Positions 27,040-35,361 of a stretch of DNA of 64,000 nucleotides are shown piece by piece. Below the pieces are notes generated by a model that searched no databases, was not told the origin of the DNA, and saw only the letters and a list, made by a program, of their open reading frames with translations. This DNA comes from Agathobacter rectalis ATCC 33656. Lineage in GTDB: Bacteria; Bacillota; Clostridia; Lachnospirales; Lachnospiraceae. Made by a program: the position numbers and the translations under genes. The stretch is from positions 682,001 through 746,000 of the forward strand of contig NC_012781.1 of assembly GCF_000020605.1 (NCBI RefSeq), written 5' to 3'. How positions within the stretch are numbered: position 1 is the first letter of the stretch; every line of letters starts with the position of its first letter.

Positions 27040-27113
27040 TATCCTTCCTACCTCTATTTTATCATGCCTGCCCGGGGACATAAATGTTGCGAAAGATTAG
27101 TGAATCCTGTCCC
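27040..27113 (-). promoter_or_regulatory. Mobilization promoter sharing the recombinase operator module
   Basis: On the minus strand -35 TTTATG and -10 TAAAAT are 17 bp apart. The overlapping upstream block (27072-27113) repeats the one before the recombinase, including GGGACA/TGTCC half-sites and TTCGCAACAT. Confidence 0.65.
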
Positions 27114-27117
27114 AAAC

Positions 27118-27140
27118 CTTCGGGTCATACTGGCCCGAAG
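27118..27140. repeat. ICE palindrome copy 6
   Basis: Immediately upstream of the mobilization promoter module, beyond the MobC stop. Confidence 0.85.
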
Positions 27141-27195
27141 TGGTAAAAAAAGAGCAGGGCGGCAAGCCCCGCAACGGAAGCCTGCCGCCCTCGTC

Positions 27196-27537
27196 TTACT
27201 TTGCCACCAGCTCGGAGAGCTCCCGCAACACCTTTGACACCTCGCCCCACAGCTTTTCATAGTCCCGCTTCAATCCGTCGATTTCCTCCGGGTACACGCC
27301 ATAGGTATGTGCGTGTATGGCAACCTGATTGAGATTGTTAGAACAGCGCCGTTGCAGAGAGATCAGCTCTTTTACGGGCGCAAGGTCGATGTGCAGGATA
27401 TACCCATTCAGAGCCATTTTCCGTACATAAGCCCCGGCGTTGGAAATGCCCGCCTCAGCCATCCGTTCATGGATGGCTGCCAGCTCGTCCGGCGTTACCA
27501 TGACGTGCAGATGGACATTCCGCTTGCGGTTCTCCAT
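27196..27537 (-). CDS. mobC: MobC-like relaxosome protein
   Basis: 113 aa. MobC family pattern: a ribbon-helix-helix start (NRKRNVHLHVMVTPDELAAIHERMAEAGISNAGAYVRKMALNGYIL), then LISLQRRCSNNLNQVAIHAHTYGVYPEEIDGLKRDYEKLW. MobC proteins bind near oriT and help the relaxase open the strands. The start codon overlaps the stop of the next gene upstream by one base. Confidence 0.88.
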   Translation of the reverse strand: MENRKRNVHLHVMVTPDELAAIHERMAEAGISNAGAYVRKMALNGYILHIDLAPVKELISLQRRCSNNLNQVAIHAHTYGVYPEEIDGLKRDYEKLWGEVSKVLRELSELVAK

Positions 27538-27719
27538 CAGCGTTCCAGCTCCCGGCCTTTCCGGCGCTCTTTGGGTTCCTTTACCTTATCAAGCGGTTTT
27601 GCGTCCAGCTCCGGGGGCGTGGGTGGGATGGGCGTGTTGTTGGGTACGCCGTCGATCATGTTGCAGTTCTGCTCTGTGGAGAGCTCGGCGGTTTTCAGAT
27701 AGTTGTCTTTTTCGTGCAT
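27537..27719 (-). CDS. Small DUF4316-like protein
   Basis: 60 aa. The N-terminal NYLKTAELSTEQNCNMIDGVPNN resembles the DUF4316 segment found at the ends of larger conjugative-element proteins; the rest is Pro- and Lys-rich. It may be a stand-alone or truncated version. Function unknown. Confidence 0.6.
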   Translation of the reverse strand: MHEKDNYLKTAELSTEQNCNMIDGVPNNTPIPPTPPELDAKPLDKVKEPKERRKGRELER

Positions 27720-27731
27720 GGCGATCCTCCT

Positions 27732-28322
27732 TTATCGTTCCTCATGGTTTTTATGGTTTCGCTTCTGGCCGGGTTCCTTCGGGGGTTCCTGCCCTCTGGT
27801 TCCTTCTTTGAGCCGGGCAGTAATGGATGGGCGCACCCGGTCAGGATTGCCCGGTGCTGGTTTCAGTTCATAATCCTCCATCTGCTTTTCGGTCAGCGGC
27901 TTTGCGTAGGTCAGTTCGCCCCATGCCATCAGCCTGCCATCAGCCACAGGACGCCTCCTGTCGTCATCGTAGTTGACGATGGAAAGAGGCTGGTTATCCG
28001 GCAGCTTCGGGTAAGTTCCTATGTCCACGGGCCGCTGGGTGGAATAATAGCGGTAAACGCCCTCCGGTCCCAGCTCGGTATGCTTGACCGCCGCATGGTA
28101 AAGCTGCTGATAGTCGTCCACCCGGCGGTCAAAGTCCCTCTGCGCCCACGCCTGACTGGTTCCATAGCGGCCCCAGTAGTAATCCCGATGGCCGTTTTCC
28201 CCCTCGGTAAACTGCCAGGTCACAAAGGGGCTCGGCGCTCCCGGATTATGCCCCAGCGCAAAGCCGTGTCCGGTTTCAAAGGTGGCAGCTTTCAAAATCA
28301 CATATCCTTGTACTGTCTCCAA
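27732..28322 (-). CDS. Conserved ICE protein of unknown function
   Basis: 196 aa from a TTG at 28322 placed 6 nt after AAAGGAGGG. It begins LETVQGYVILKAATFETGHGFALGHNP and contains TWQFTEGENGHRDYYWGRY, a conserved-looking compact domain; the C-terminus is charged and Pro-rich. I know of similar sequences in CTn elements but no function. Confidence 0.65.
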   Translation of the reverse strand: METVQGYVILKAATFETGHGFALGHNPGAPSPFVTWQFTEGENGHRDYYWGRYGTSQAWAQRDFDRRVDDYQQLYHAAVKHTELGPEGVYRYYSTQRPVDIGTYPKLPDNQPLSIVNYDDDRRRPVADGRLMAWGELTYAKPLTEKQMEDYELKPAPGNPDRVRPSITARLKEGTRGQEPPKEPGQKRNHKNHEER

Positions 28323-28341
28323 GAGATCCCTCCTTTCTGTG

Positions 28342-28364
28342 CCTCGGGCCAACATGACCCGAAG
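28342..28364. repeat. ICE palindrome copy 7
   Basis: Just upstream of the ribosome site of the 27732 gene. Confidence 0.85.
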
Positions 28365-28454
28365 TGCTGGATGTTACGAAATAAGAGGGCAGACCGGGGA
28401 GGAATGTAATAAGATATTCCCACCCCGGAAACACCCTCAAAAAAGCCCGGAATG

Positions 28455-28856
28455 TCAAGCCTTTGGAGGCGGCAAATCGTAACAGCCGCCCGGCCTTTTC
28501 TCCCGCATTTTCCTCATGCGTTCCCGGCTTTTTCGGCGGTTCCCTTCGGCCTTGCAGGCGTCGGAGCAGTAGGCTTGACGCCCCTCGGGCAAAAACGCCT
28601 TTCCGCAGACCGCACAGGCTCGCAGCTCCGGGGAGATGCCTTCCGTTGTCAACGACGCTTGAAGCTCCGGGTTAAGAGGCAGGACAGCCTCACGGAAATA
28701 ACGGCAGTACGCCCCTGTCCAGCACTTGTGCAGCATATAGCAGGCACAGTCAAGAGGAAGGCACAGGCCGCTTTCCCGGTCATAGTTGGCGCACATCCCC
28801 GTGACAAGAGAACGGATTTTCTTCTTCTCGTCACGGGTCAGCTCCCGGGCGTCCAT
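28455..28856 (-). CDS. Cysteine-rich VLP-domain protein
   Basis: 133 aa with many cysteines: CANYDRESGLCLPLDCACYMLHKCWTGAYCRYFREAVLPLNPEL is the Cys-rich VLP pattern, followed by a zinc-finger-like CAVCGKAFLPEGRQAYCSDACK and a basic tail. It is common in CTn-type elements between MobC and the T4SS genes; probably a metal-binding nucleic-acid-associated protein. Confidence 0.8.
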   Translation of the reverse strand: MDARELTRDEKKKIRSLVTGMCANYDRESGLCLPLDCACYMLHKCWTGAYCRYFREAVLPLNPELQASLTTEGISPELRACAVCGKAFLPEGRQAYCSDACKAEGNRRKSRERMRKMREKRPGGCYDLPPPKA

Positions 28857-29048
28857 TTAAGACTTCGGGCCACGATGGCCCGAAGGGCGGGACTCCACGA
28901 TCAGCGCCCGGAACTTCTTCCGGCACTGTTTTTTCTTTCCTTTGCACTCCTTGTGATAACGGCATCCCTTACAAGGGTCGTCATTGTTCCAGCCGGGGTG
29001 CGGTACTTCCTTCATCATTCGTTCAAAAGGGCTGCTTGTAAAATTCAT
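28857..29048 (-). CDS. Small cysteine-rich ICE protein
   Basis: 63 aa from ATG 29048 (GGAGG 7 nt upstream). Four-Cys motif CKGCRYHKECKGKKKQC, basic. The last residues PSGHRGPKS are encoded by a copy of the ICE palindrome, which also supplies the codons just before the stop. Function unknown. Confidence 0.7.
   Translation of the reverse strand: MNFTSSPFERMMKEVPHPGWNNDDPCKGCRYHKECKGKKKQCRKKFRALIVESRPSGHRGPKS
28863..28885. repeat. ICE palindrome copy 8 (inside a coding 3' end)
   Basis: Translated as SGHRGPK at the C-terminus of the 63-aa protein. Confidence 0.88.
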
Positions 29049-29050
29049 TC

Positions 29051-29698
29051 TCATTCCTCCGTATCTTCCTCCCATGGCGGGGTATCTTCGTCATCGGGTT
29101 CCTCTGAGATCTCCTCCAGCTCCCCGTCCTCATATTCGCAGTAATCATCTTCCAAATCCGGGGCTTCATGCTTCGGCTTGTAAATCTTGAAATAGTAACC
29201 AATCCCACCGCCGGCCAGCACCACCGCACCGATCAGGAGCAGAGAGAGAAGGGGGCTGTCCTTTTTCTCCGGCTCGGATTCCGGTACTTCCTCCACCGGT
29301 TCGGTGGGCTTTGGCTCTGGCTCCGGGGTCACTTCTTTGGGCGGTTCCTTACCCTGTTCGGCAAGAGGCAGAAGGTCGTCTGTGGTAACGGTATTGAGGA
29401 AATAGACGTTCTCGCTGGTTTTCTGTTTGTCGATCACCAGATAAAACACGCTCTCGTCTGCTGTGGTAATGGTGTAAAACTCTTTACCGTCCTCGTCGGT
29501 GGCGTTGTCCACCACGGTTCCCGTCCCGTCCGGGGTAAAGGGGTTCTGTGTTTCCGGCTCCGCTTCGGTTTCCGCCGGGGCGGGAGCTGTCTCCGGCTGT
29601 GGCTCGCTGCTCTGGGCGTAGGCCGGGACCGTAAAGATCAGGCAACACAAAAGGCTGGCAGCCATCGCCGCCAGCCTGCGGTATTTAGTTTTCTTCAT
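29051..29698 (-). CDS. DUF4366 (CD1107-like) surface protein
   Basis: 215 aa from ATG 29698 (AAGGAGG upstream). Signal peptide with cleavage near AYAQ (~29), a Glu/Pro-rich linker, a folded domain (FYTITTADESVFYLVIDKQKTSENVYFLNTVTTDDLLPLAEQG), another Pro/Glu linker, one transmembrane helix (~158-178) and an acidic cytoplasmic tail. This is the mobile-element DUF4366 family, thought to be part of the Gram-positive transfer apparatus. Confidence 0.85.
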   Translation of the reverse strand: MKKTKYRRLAAMAASLLCCLIFTVPAYAQSSEPQPETAPAPAETEAEPETQNPFTPDGTGTVVDNATDEDGKEFYTITTADESVFYLVIDKQKTSENVYFLNTVTTDDLLPLAEQGKEPPKEVTPEPEPKPTEPVEEVPESEPEKKDSPLLSLLLIGAVVLAGGGIGYYFKIYKPKHEAPDLEDDYCEYEDGELEEISEEPDDEDTPPWEEDTEE

Positions 29699-29951
29699 GG
29701 GCTGTGTCCTCCTTTTCGGGTGCCTCCGGCTTCGGGTCAGTATGGCCCGAAGCGGTAAGGCTGTTTTTGGGGTCATTCAGAAATGCCATCAGCTGGGCGG
29801 GCGTCAGTTTAAGGGAGCGCACCGCCTGCACGATCTGGCTGTTTTCTTCCTCCTGTTTCTGCTTTTCCAGCTCCCGGATTTTGGCCTGCCACTCGGCAGC
29901 CTTCTCCCGGGCTTTTTCCAGTTCCTTATCGAGCTTGTCGATCTTGTTCAT
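29685..29951 (-). CDS. DUF4315 family protein
   Basis: 88 aa from ATG 29951 (AAAGGAG). Coiled coil MNKIDKLDKELEKAREKAAEWQAKIRELEKQKQEEEN, then IVQAVRSLKLTPAQLMAFL, as in DUF4315 proteins of conjugative elements. A palindrome copy is translated as ASGHTDPK near the C-terminus. It overlaps the DUF4366 gene by 14 bp. Confidence 0.85.
   Translation of the reverse strand: MNKIDKLDKELEKAREKAAEWQAKIRELEKQKQEEENSQIVQAVRSLKLTPAQLMAFLNDPKNSLTASGHTDPKPEAPEKEDTAHEEN
29730..29752. repeat. ICE palindrome copy 9 (inside the DUF4315 gene)
   Basis: Translated as SGHTDPK in frame within the 3' part of the DUF4315 gene. Confidence 0.88.
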
Positions 29952-29973
29952 GCAAGGACTCCTTTCCTTTGGC

Positions 29974-31641
29974 TCACAAACGCCCGAAGGCATAGAAATG
30001 TGTCTGCCAGTAGCTTGAATTGATGTTTGCGTATTGGATGGGCGAACCACAATGGAGCATCATCCCGTCGCCCACATAAATCCCCACATGGGACACAGGG
30101 CCGGGGCTGTCATAGGTTCCCGTGAAAAAGATAATGTCGCCGGGCTTTGCCTCGGAGGGGAAAATGATAGCGCACTGGTTATAAATGCCCTGCGCCGTGG
30201 TACGGGGCAGGTTGTGGACGCCGCTGGCCGTGTACACCCAGCAGACAAAGCCCGAACAGTCAAAGGAGGTGGACGGGCTGGAGCCGCCCCACACATAGGG
30301 CCAGCCGATGTACTTTGTGGCTTCTTCCATGAGCGCCGCAAAAGCCGGGTCATCCAGCGCCTCGCCGGGTATCTCATAGCTGGGGCCGGTATCTTCGCCG
30401 CCGTTGTAAATCCCTTCCCACAGATAGGGTTTGTTGCCTTTGAGCTGCTGCATAACGGTGTAGATTTCCCGCTGCTGTTCGTTAAGCCTCGGCAGGATCA
30501 CGGCGGGCAGCGTCTTGTTTGTGAGGGTCACATTGAGAATGTAATACTCATAGGGGACTTCCTCGGTGGTGGTTTCCCCGGTCTCCGGGTCGGTGCTGGT
30601 TTCGGTGCGGTAGCGTATCTCGACTTCCTCCGTCAAGGTCAGCTCATACTGTGCCTCGAAAATCTCCCGCAGTTCGTCCTGCACCTGTTCCCGGAAATAG
30701 ACATGGTACTTTGCAGAGAAATAGGATGCCAGCTCATAGGGGTTATGGCCGATCTCGTCCACGGAATAGCGGTACTCGTCATAGCCGGGATGGGTGCTTT
30801 CAATGTTCGCCACCGTCTGCGCCAGCTCGTTTTCCAACGCTGTATAGTCCTCGTCCACCCCCAGCAGGTCCGTATCCTCCGAGGCGTAGGAGGTGCCGGA
30901 TAACGCATTGGCAAGGCCGCTGCCAAGCGTGGGGAAAATGGAACTTACCGCCGACACAAGAAAACAGAGCAGCAACAGCAGGAGCAGGACCAGCACCGCC
31001 ACGGGATGACGGGTCACAAACTGCGCTGCCCGCCGGGTCGCAGTTCCCGAAGCGGCAGCGGTTTTCTTTGCGGCCTTTGCGCCCTGTTTTGCAGCCGCTT
31101 TTGCCTCTTTGGAATACCGGCGTTTCAGTTTCCATTTCTGCTGCACACGGGAAAGCGGATTGCTGGCAAGTTCCGGGTGCTCGGAGGCCATCTTCTGAAA
31201 ATCCACATTGGCCCGGGCTTTTATGTCCTTCCGTTCCCACTTTGCCACCTTCCGGGCTGGGTGTTCCCGCCAGCGGCGTTTGGCATAGCGGGTCAGTTTC
31301 CGGGCTCCGGCCTCTGCGGCCAGCTCGGATTTATGGGCTCCTTCCACACCCACATTTTCATGCTCAACCTCGTGTATCTTGTTGTGGACATAGAACCACG
31401 CTTCTGTACGGGCTCCCCGGACTGCCTTTTTTGCAAGCCCCGGCGGCTTCTTCGCTGCCCGTTTTGCCTCGGTCTTGTCCAGTTTCTCCCGGGCCTTTCC
31501 CAGCTTTTCCCCGGTGTGTTCCGCTTTTGCCTGTGCTTTCTGGTACTTGCCCTTTTTGCTCCCGACCTTCTCGGCGGAGCCCTCCGGCTCCTGTGCCTTG
31601 CCGGTATCCTGCGGCCCGTCCGCTTCATCCTCCTGCCTCAT
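29974..31641 (-). CDS. NlpC/P60 cell-wall hydrolase of the transfer apparatus
   Basis: A 555-aa protein from ATG 31641. A long basic, Ala/Lys-rich cytoplasmic part precedes one transmembrane helix (AVLVLLLLLLLCFLVSAVSS, ~215-235), an extracellular domain, and a C-terminal NlpC/P60 peptidase with catalytic Cys in FDCSGFVCWVY and His in SHVGIYVGDG. It opens peptidoglycan for the channel. No ribosome site precedes 31641. The same frame is open to 31872, where AAAGGAGGG lies just before a GTC-ATC, so the true start may be a non-AUG codon there. Confidence 0.9.
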   Translation of the reverse strand: MRQEDEADGPQDTGKAQEPEGSAEKVGSKKGKYQKAQAKAEHTGEKLGKAREKLDKTEAKRAAKKPPGLAKKAVRGARTEAWFYVHNKIHEVEHENVGVEGAHKSELAAEAGARKLTRYAKRRWREHPARKVAKWERKDIKARANVDFQKMASEHPELASNPLSRVQQKWKLKRRYSKEAKAAAKQGAKAAKKTAAASGTATRRAAQFVTRHPVAVLVLLLLLLLCFLVSAVSSIFPTLGSGLANALSGTSYASEDTDLLGVDEDYTALENELAQTVANIESTHPGYDEYRYSVDEIGHNPYELASYFSAKYHVYFREQVQDELREIFEAQYELTLTEEVEIRYRTETSTDPETGETTTEEVPYEYYILNVTLTNKTLPAVILPRLNEQQREIYTVMQQLKGNKPYLWEGIYNGGEDTGPSYEIPGEALDDPAFAALMEEATKYIGWPYVWGGSSPSTSFDCSGFVCWVYTASGVHNLPRTTAQGIYNQCAIIFPSEAKPGDIIFFTGTYDSPGPVSHVGIYVGDGMMLHCGSPIQYANINSSYWQTHFYAFGRL

Positions 31642-31695
31642 GCGGTCAGAGGGACGGCTTTTCCGGCTGTCCTCTTGAAACTTACCGCTTTTGGA

Positions 31696-31718
31696 CTTCA
31701 GACCATCATGGCCCGAAG
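31696..31718. repeat. ICE palindrome copy 10
   Basis: Variant half-site (CTTCAGACCA). It lies in the open frame upstream of the NlpC/P60 start and would translate as SGHDGLK. Confidence 0.75.
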
Positions 31719-31893
31719 GGCTGTCCTGTCCGGTATCCTCGTCCTCAAACCGCAGACGCCGGGATGGTGCGTGGGAAGGTCCTTCCCGTTCAGCCGGTCC
31801 GGGGCGATTGCCCCCGGTATCCTCCGTCGGCCCCGGCCTCTGAAAATTCCGTTTGTCCGGTTTCTTTCCGATGACGTATCCCTCCTTTCCAAA

Positions 31894-31916
31894 CCTCGGG
31901 CCAACATGGCCCGAAG
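31894..31916. repeat. ICE palindrome copy 11
   Basis: Between the VirB4 stop and the ribosome site of the NlpC/P60 gene. Confidence 0.88.
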
Positions 31917-31920
31917 TGTG

Positions 31921-34314
31921 TTATGCCCGGTTCATTTCCTGTTTTTTGTCCTCCGGGCGGGTGGTCATAATGGCGTACAGCTCGGTATTCTGCGGGAAGC
32001 GGTCAACAAACGGGATGGTGGTATTCCCGAAGAACAGCAACCCTTCGCCGGAATTGGTATGGGTCACATAGGAAAGCTGGTGGGGGCTGATCCCAAGCTG
32101 TTTGGCTAAAATCTGCCGGTCCCCCTGTGCCTGCGAGAGCAACACAAGGAAGTCCGAGTTTTCAAAGATGTTCTCAATCTCTGGGCTTGCCAGAAAATCC
32201 TTTACGTTCTGCGTTAAAGCACTCGGAACGCACCCTTTTTTTCGCAGCATTTTCCAGATCGCCACACAATAGCTTGCCGTCAGCCGGTCGCGGAGCAGCA
32301 CATGGAACTCGTCGAAGTAGCACCATGTAGCGATACCACGCAGGAAATTCATGGACACCTGCGAGTTTACCAAGTCCTGCATAATGAGCATGGCAATCGT
32401 CCGAAGCCCGGCCCCCAGCTTTTTTAAGTCAAGGCATACCAAACGGCGGTTCAAGTCCACATTGGTTTCATGGTTGAACACGTTAAGAGAACCCGACACA
32501 TAAATTTCAAGGGCAGTTGCCAGCCGTACCGCCTCGCCCTCCGGCTGGGAACAGAGCAGGTCATACAGGGTTTGGAGGGTCGGCATTTTGCTTGTTTCCG
32601 GGTCCTGCAAGTGTTCCCGGTACATCTGGCGTACACAGCGGTCAATGACGGTACGCTCCACCGGCTGCAAGCCGTCCTTGCCGCCAACGATCAGCTCCAT
32701 CAGCGACAGAATAAAGTCGGCTTTCAGCGCCATCGGGTTTTCCTCGTCGAAGCTCAAATCAATGTCCATCGGGTTGATGTGGTGGGGGCTGTCCGGGGCG
32801 ATCTCGATGACCTGTCCGCCCAGCCGCTTGATAAGGGGCGAATATTCGCCCATCGGATCAACCACAATGATCCGGTCACGGGTGGCAAGGAACACGTTCA
32901 CAAGCTCCCGCTTTGCGGCAAAGGATTTGCCGGAGCCCGGCACGCCGAGGAACAGGCCGTTGGGATTTTTGAGCTTCTTCCGGTTTGCCATGATGACGTT
33001 ATGGGAAAGTGCGTTGAGCCCGTAATAGACGGCTTCGCCATCCATGCGGAGCTCCTGCGTCATAAAGGGAACGAAAATGGCCGTGGAGCTTGTCGTCATG
33101 CCGCGCTTGATCTCAATGCCGTTATGGCCCAGCGGAAGGCTGGAAAGAAAACCATCCTCCTGCTGGAAGTCCAGCCGCTTCAAGGTGCAGTTGTATTTCT
33201 GGACGATACCGGACACCGTGAACAGGTCATTGTCCAGCTCCCGGCGGGTCGGGGCCATGTTTACCACAAGGAAGGTCAGCAGGAACATTCTTTCATTCCG
33301 GCTCTGTAAATCTTCCAGAAGGGTCTTTGCGTCGTTGCTGTATGTTACGAGGTCGGGCGGAAGTATGTCCATGTCGTACCCTGACCGGGCTGCCTTCTTT
33401 TGTTCCTCCACCTTCATCTTGTCAATGTCGGAGACTTTGGCCTTGATGGATTTTACGGCGGCGGCCTGATCGACGGTTTGGATATGGAGGGTGATGGTCA
33501 TTTCCGCATCCATTTCCAAAAGCTCCGCCAGCAGCTTGTCCGAGAGCTCCGAGGCCAAAATCTGCAAGTAGGAGGCGGCGCCCCAAGTCGTCCCCACCCG
33601 GAACAGACGGCTGAAACGGAAGTCGAAGCTGTCCGGGGCGATAAAGTCTTTGGTGGAAAGCCCGGTTTTGGGGATCATATCCCATGAAAACCGGAAGGGG
33701 GATCCGCTGCCGGGGTGGAGCTGCCCGTGAAGAAGCTCCAGCCGTTCCAGCCCCGAAAGGGAGCGGCACTTGACGCCCAGCTTTTTGAAGTTCCCGCAAA
33801 TGTCCGCCTCTACACGTTCCAGCCTTGCCCTGGCGGTGGGAAGGTCGTCCACGTTCACGCCGAAGGTCAGGAGCTTTGTGCGGACAATGCCGTTGTTGCT
33901 TTTGGCGATCTGGTTTTCCAGCATTTCCACATACTCACACCGGACGCTGTTGTAATCATCGTCCTGCATGGGGATGTTCACGCTGTACCGGCTGCCCGGG
34001 CGGCTCCGGTGGTTGAGGAAGGAAAGCTGGAACGGAAGGCTGCTGTCAAAGTAGTTAAGGCAGGCGCTCCACCCGTCAAAGATGGCCGCCTGATCTTCGG
34101 ACTGTGCGAGCTGGTAGTTGATGTCCTCGTATTCAATGGTTTTGGTGTAATAGCGGTCCGCTACCCGGCACACCCCGTCCCGGTACATTTCCCGGTAAGG
34201 GAGGGTCTGCTGGGCGGTGGTGGGAATGTTCTTTCCTTTCGTGAACAGGCCGGTAAGGCCCTGCTTTTCAGGCTTTCTGCCTGCGGGCTTTCCGGCCCTT
34301 CTGCTGTTTCGCAA
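31921..34314 (-). CDS. virB4: VirB4-like conjugation ATPase
   Basis: 797 aa from TTG 34314 (AGGAGG 9 nt upstream), overlapping PrgI by 47 bp. N-terminal VirB4/TraE domain (REMYRDGVCRVADRYYTKTIEYEDINYQL), Walker A GVPGSGKS, Walker B region IIVVDPMGEYSPL, and the later CYFDEFHVLLRDRLT and SALTQNVKDFL segments. This hexameric ATPase energises assembly and transport of the type IV channel. Full length, no visible damage. Confidence 0.95.
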   Translation of the reverse strand: MRNSRRAGKPAGRKPEKQGLTGLFTKGKNIPTTAQQTLPYREMYRDGVCRVADRYYTKTIEYEDINYQLAQSEDQAAIFDGWSACLNYFDSSLPFQLSFLNHRSRPGSRYSVNIPMQDDDYNSVRCEYVEMLENQIAKSNNGIVRTKLLTFGVNVDDLPTARARLERVEADICGNFKKLGVKCRSLSGLERLELLHGQLHPGSGSPFRFSWDMIPKTGLSTKDFIAPDSFDFRFSRLFRVGTTWGAASYLQILASELSDKLLAELLEMDAEMTITLHIQTVDQAAAVKSIKAKVSDIDKMKVEEQKKAARSGYDMDILPPDLVTYSNDAKTLLEDLQSRNERMFLLTFLVVNMAPTRRELDNDLFTVSGIVQKYNCTLKRLDFQQEDGFLSSLPLGHNGIEIKRGMTTSSTAIFVPFMTQELRMDGEAVYYGLNALSHNVIMANRKKLKNPNGLFLGVPGSGKSFAAKRELVNVFLATRDRIIVVDPMGEYSPLIKRLGGQVIEIAPDSPHHINPMDIDLSFDEENPMALKADFILSLMELIVGGKDGLQPVERTVIDRCVRQMYREHLQDPETSKMPTLQTLYDLLCSQPEGEAVRLATALEIYVSGSLNVFNHETNVDLNRRLVCLDLKKLGAGLRTIAMLIMQDLVNSQVSMNFLRGIATWCYFDEFHVLLRDRLTASYCVAIWKMLRKKGCVPSALTQNVKDFLASPEIENIFENSDFLVLLSQAQGDRQILAKQLGISPHQLSYVTHTNSGEGLLFFGNTTIPFVDRFPQNTELYAIMTTRPEDKKQEMNRA

Positions 34315-34654
34315 TCGGCTGCGCCTCCTTTCTGGCGCTAAGCAGCGCATAGAAGTTTTCGGTTTTGTAAGGCCGCACACGGGGATAGAGGAACCGGGTG
34401 CGGATGATGTTTTTCAGCACTTTTTCCAGCGGCAGACCGTCTCGTTCATACATAGCCAGAAAGAAGAACGGGAGCATGAGGCCGATCATCAGGAACATGG
34501 CGGCACTGTTCCCGATACTGCCACGGGAAAACAGGTAAGCCGGGAGGCCCACCGCCGCCGCGCTGGAAAAACAAACAAGCTGGCGCTTCGTTAGGTTGAA
34601 GGCCAGCTTTGTCTTGATTTTGGAAAGGTCTTTTGGTACTGGCACATAGGCCAT
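34268..34654 (-). CDS. prgI: PrgI family membrane protein
   Basis: 128 aa: the VPVPKDLSKIKTKLAFNLTKRQLVCF N-terminus, two transmembrane helices (~27-45, 52-68) and the RDGLPLEKVLKNIIRTRFLYPRVRPYKTEN tail are characteristic of PrgI, the VirB3-like inner-membrane component preceding VirB4 in Gram-positive T4SS operons. Confidence 0.9.
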   Translation of the reverse strand: MAYVPVPKDLSKIKTKLAFNLTKRQLVCFSSAAAVGLPAYLFSRGSIGNSAAMFLMIGLMLPFFFLAMYERDGLPLEKVLKNIIRTRFLYPRVRPYKTENFYALLSARKEAQPIAKQQKGRKARRQKA

Positions 34655-34675
34655 TTTGTTACACCTCCTTTATTG

Positions 34676-34698
34676 CTTCGGGCCAGTATGGCCCGAGG
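34676..34698. repeat. ICE palindrome copy 12
   Basis: Fills the gap between the stop of the 34699 gene and the PrgI ribosome site. Confidence 0.85.
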
Positions 34699-35319
34699 TT
34701 ATCTTGCGGCCTCTTTGGCCGGGGTTGTACTGCGGGCGGCTTCGGCGGCCTTGCGTCCGCTCTGCCTTGCCCGCCAGTATTCGGGATTATACTGCCGGAT
34801 GGACTGATTGAGGTTTTCTTCAAACTGCGCTTTGTCCTTAATGCGGTCGGGGATGTTCCACAGCTTTTTGTCCAGCAGCTCCCGAAGCACTACGCTTTCC
34901 TGCGCGTCCTCCTCATAGCAGATATAGCCCTTGTCCTTGAAGCCGCATTTTTTGGCCGCCGGGGAGAGGACGGCGGCTACCTCGTTTGCCACCATCGTTC
35001 CGCCGTGGCTGGCGGTAGATACCAGAAACACCCCCGGACAGAGAACTTCACAGCTCTGCACCTCGCCCCACGGGGAGCTTTTCGGCGCATGGAACATTCC
35101 GCCCGTCCGGTTCCGGTCCGCCTGCATGAGAGCCGCCTTTTCCAAGATGGCCTTCAGCTCCGGGGAAAAGTAGGCGTATTCCCGCAGGACACGGGCGGCG
35201 TCCCCGCCGCAGGCGTTCATCAACAGGGTATAGGCATCGCTGTCCGCTTTGGTACAGCGGCCCAGCAGTTTTCCGTCGTAATAGCAGGCTGCGTCATAGC
35301 CCGTCCGTTTGCGTGGCAT
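34699..35319 (-). CDS. Conserved transfer-region protein of unknown function
   Basis: 206 aa from ATG 35319 (AAAGGAGG). Soluble: YDAACYYDGKLLGRCTKADSDAYTLLMNACGGDAARVLREYAYFSPELKAILEKA, then a central GEVQSCEVLCPGVFLVSTASHGGTMVANEVAAVLSP stretch and a basic tail. The middle part looks like a small alpha/beta domain seen in CTn elements; no activity can be named. Confidence 0.7.
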   Translation of the reverse strand: MPRKRTGYDAACYYDGKLLGRCTKADSDAYTLLMNACGGDAARVLREYAYFSPELKAILEKAALMQADRNRTGGMFHAPKSSPWGEVQSCEVLCPGVFLVSTASHGGTMVANEVAAVLSPAAKKCGFKDKGYICYEEDAQESVVLRELLDKKLWNIPDRIKDKAQFEENLNQSIRQYNPEYWRARQSGRKAAEAARSTTPAKEAAR

Positions 35320-35338
35320 GGTTTCCGCCTCCTTTCTG

Positions 35339-35361
35339 CTTCGGGCCAGCATGGCCCGAGG
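35339..35361. repeat. ICE palindrome copy 13
   Basis: Exactly between the 35362 gene's stop and the ribosome site of the next gene. Confidence 0.85.
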
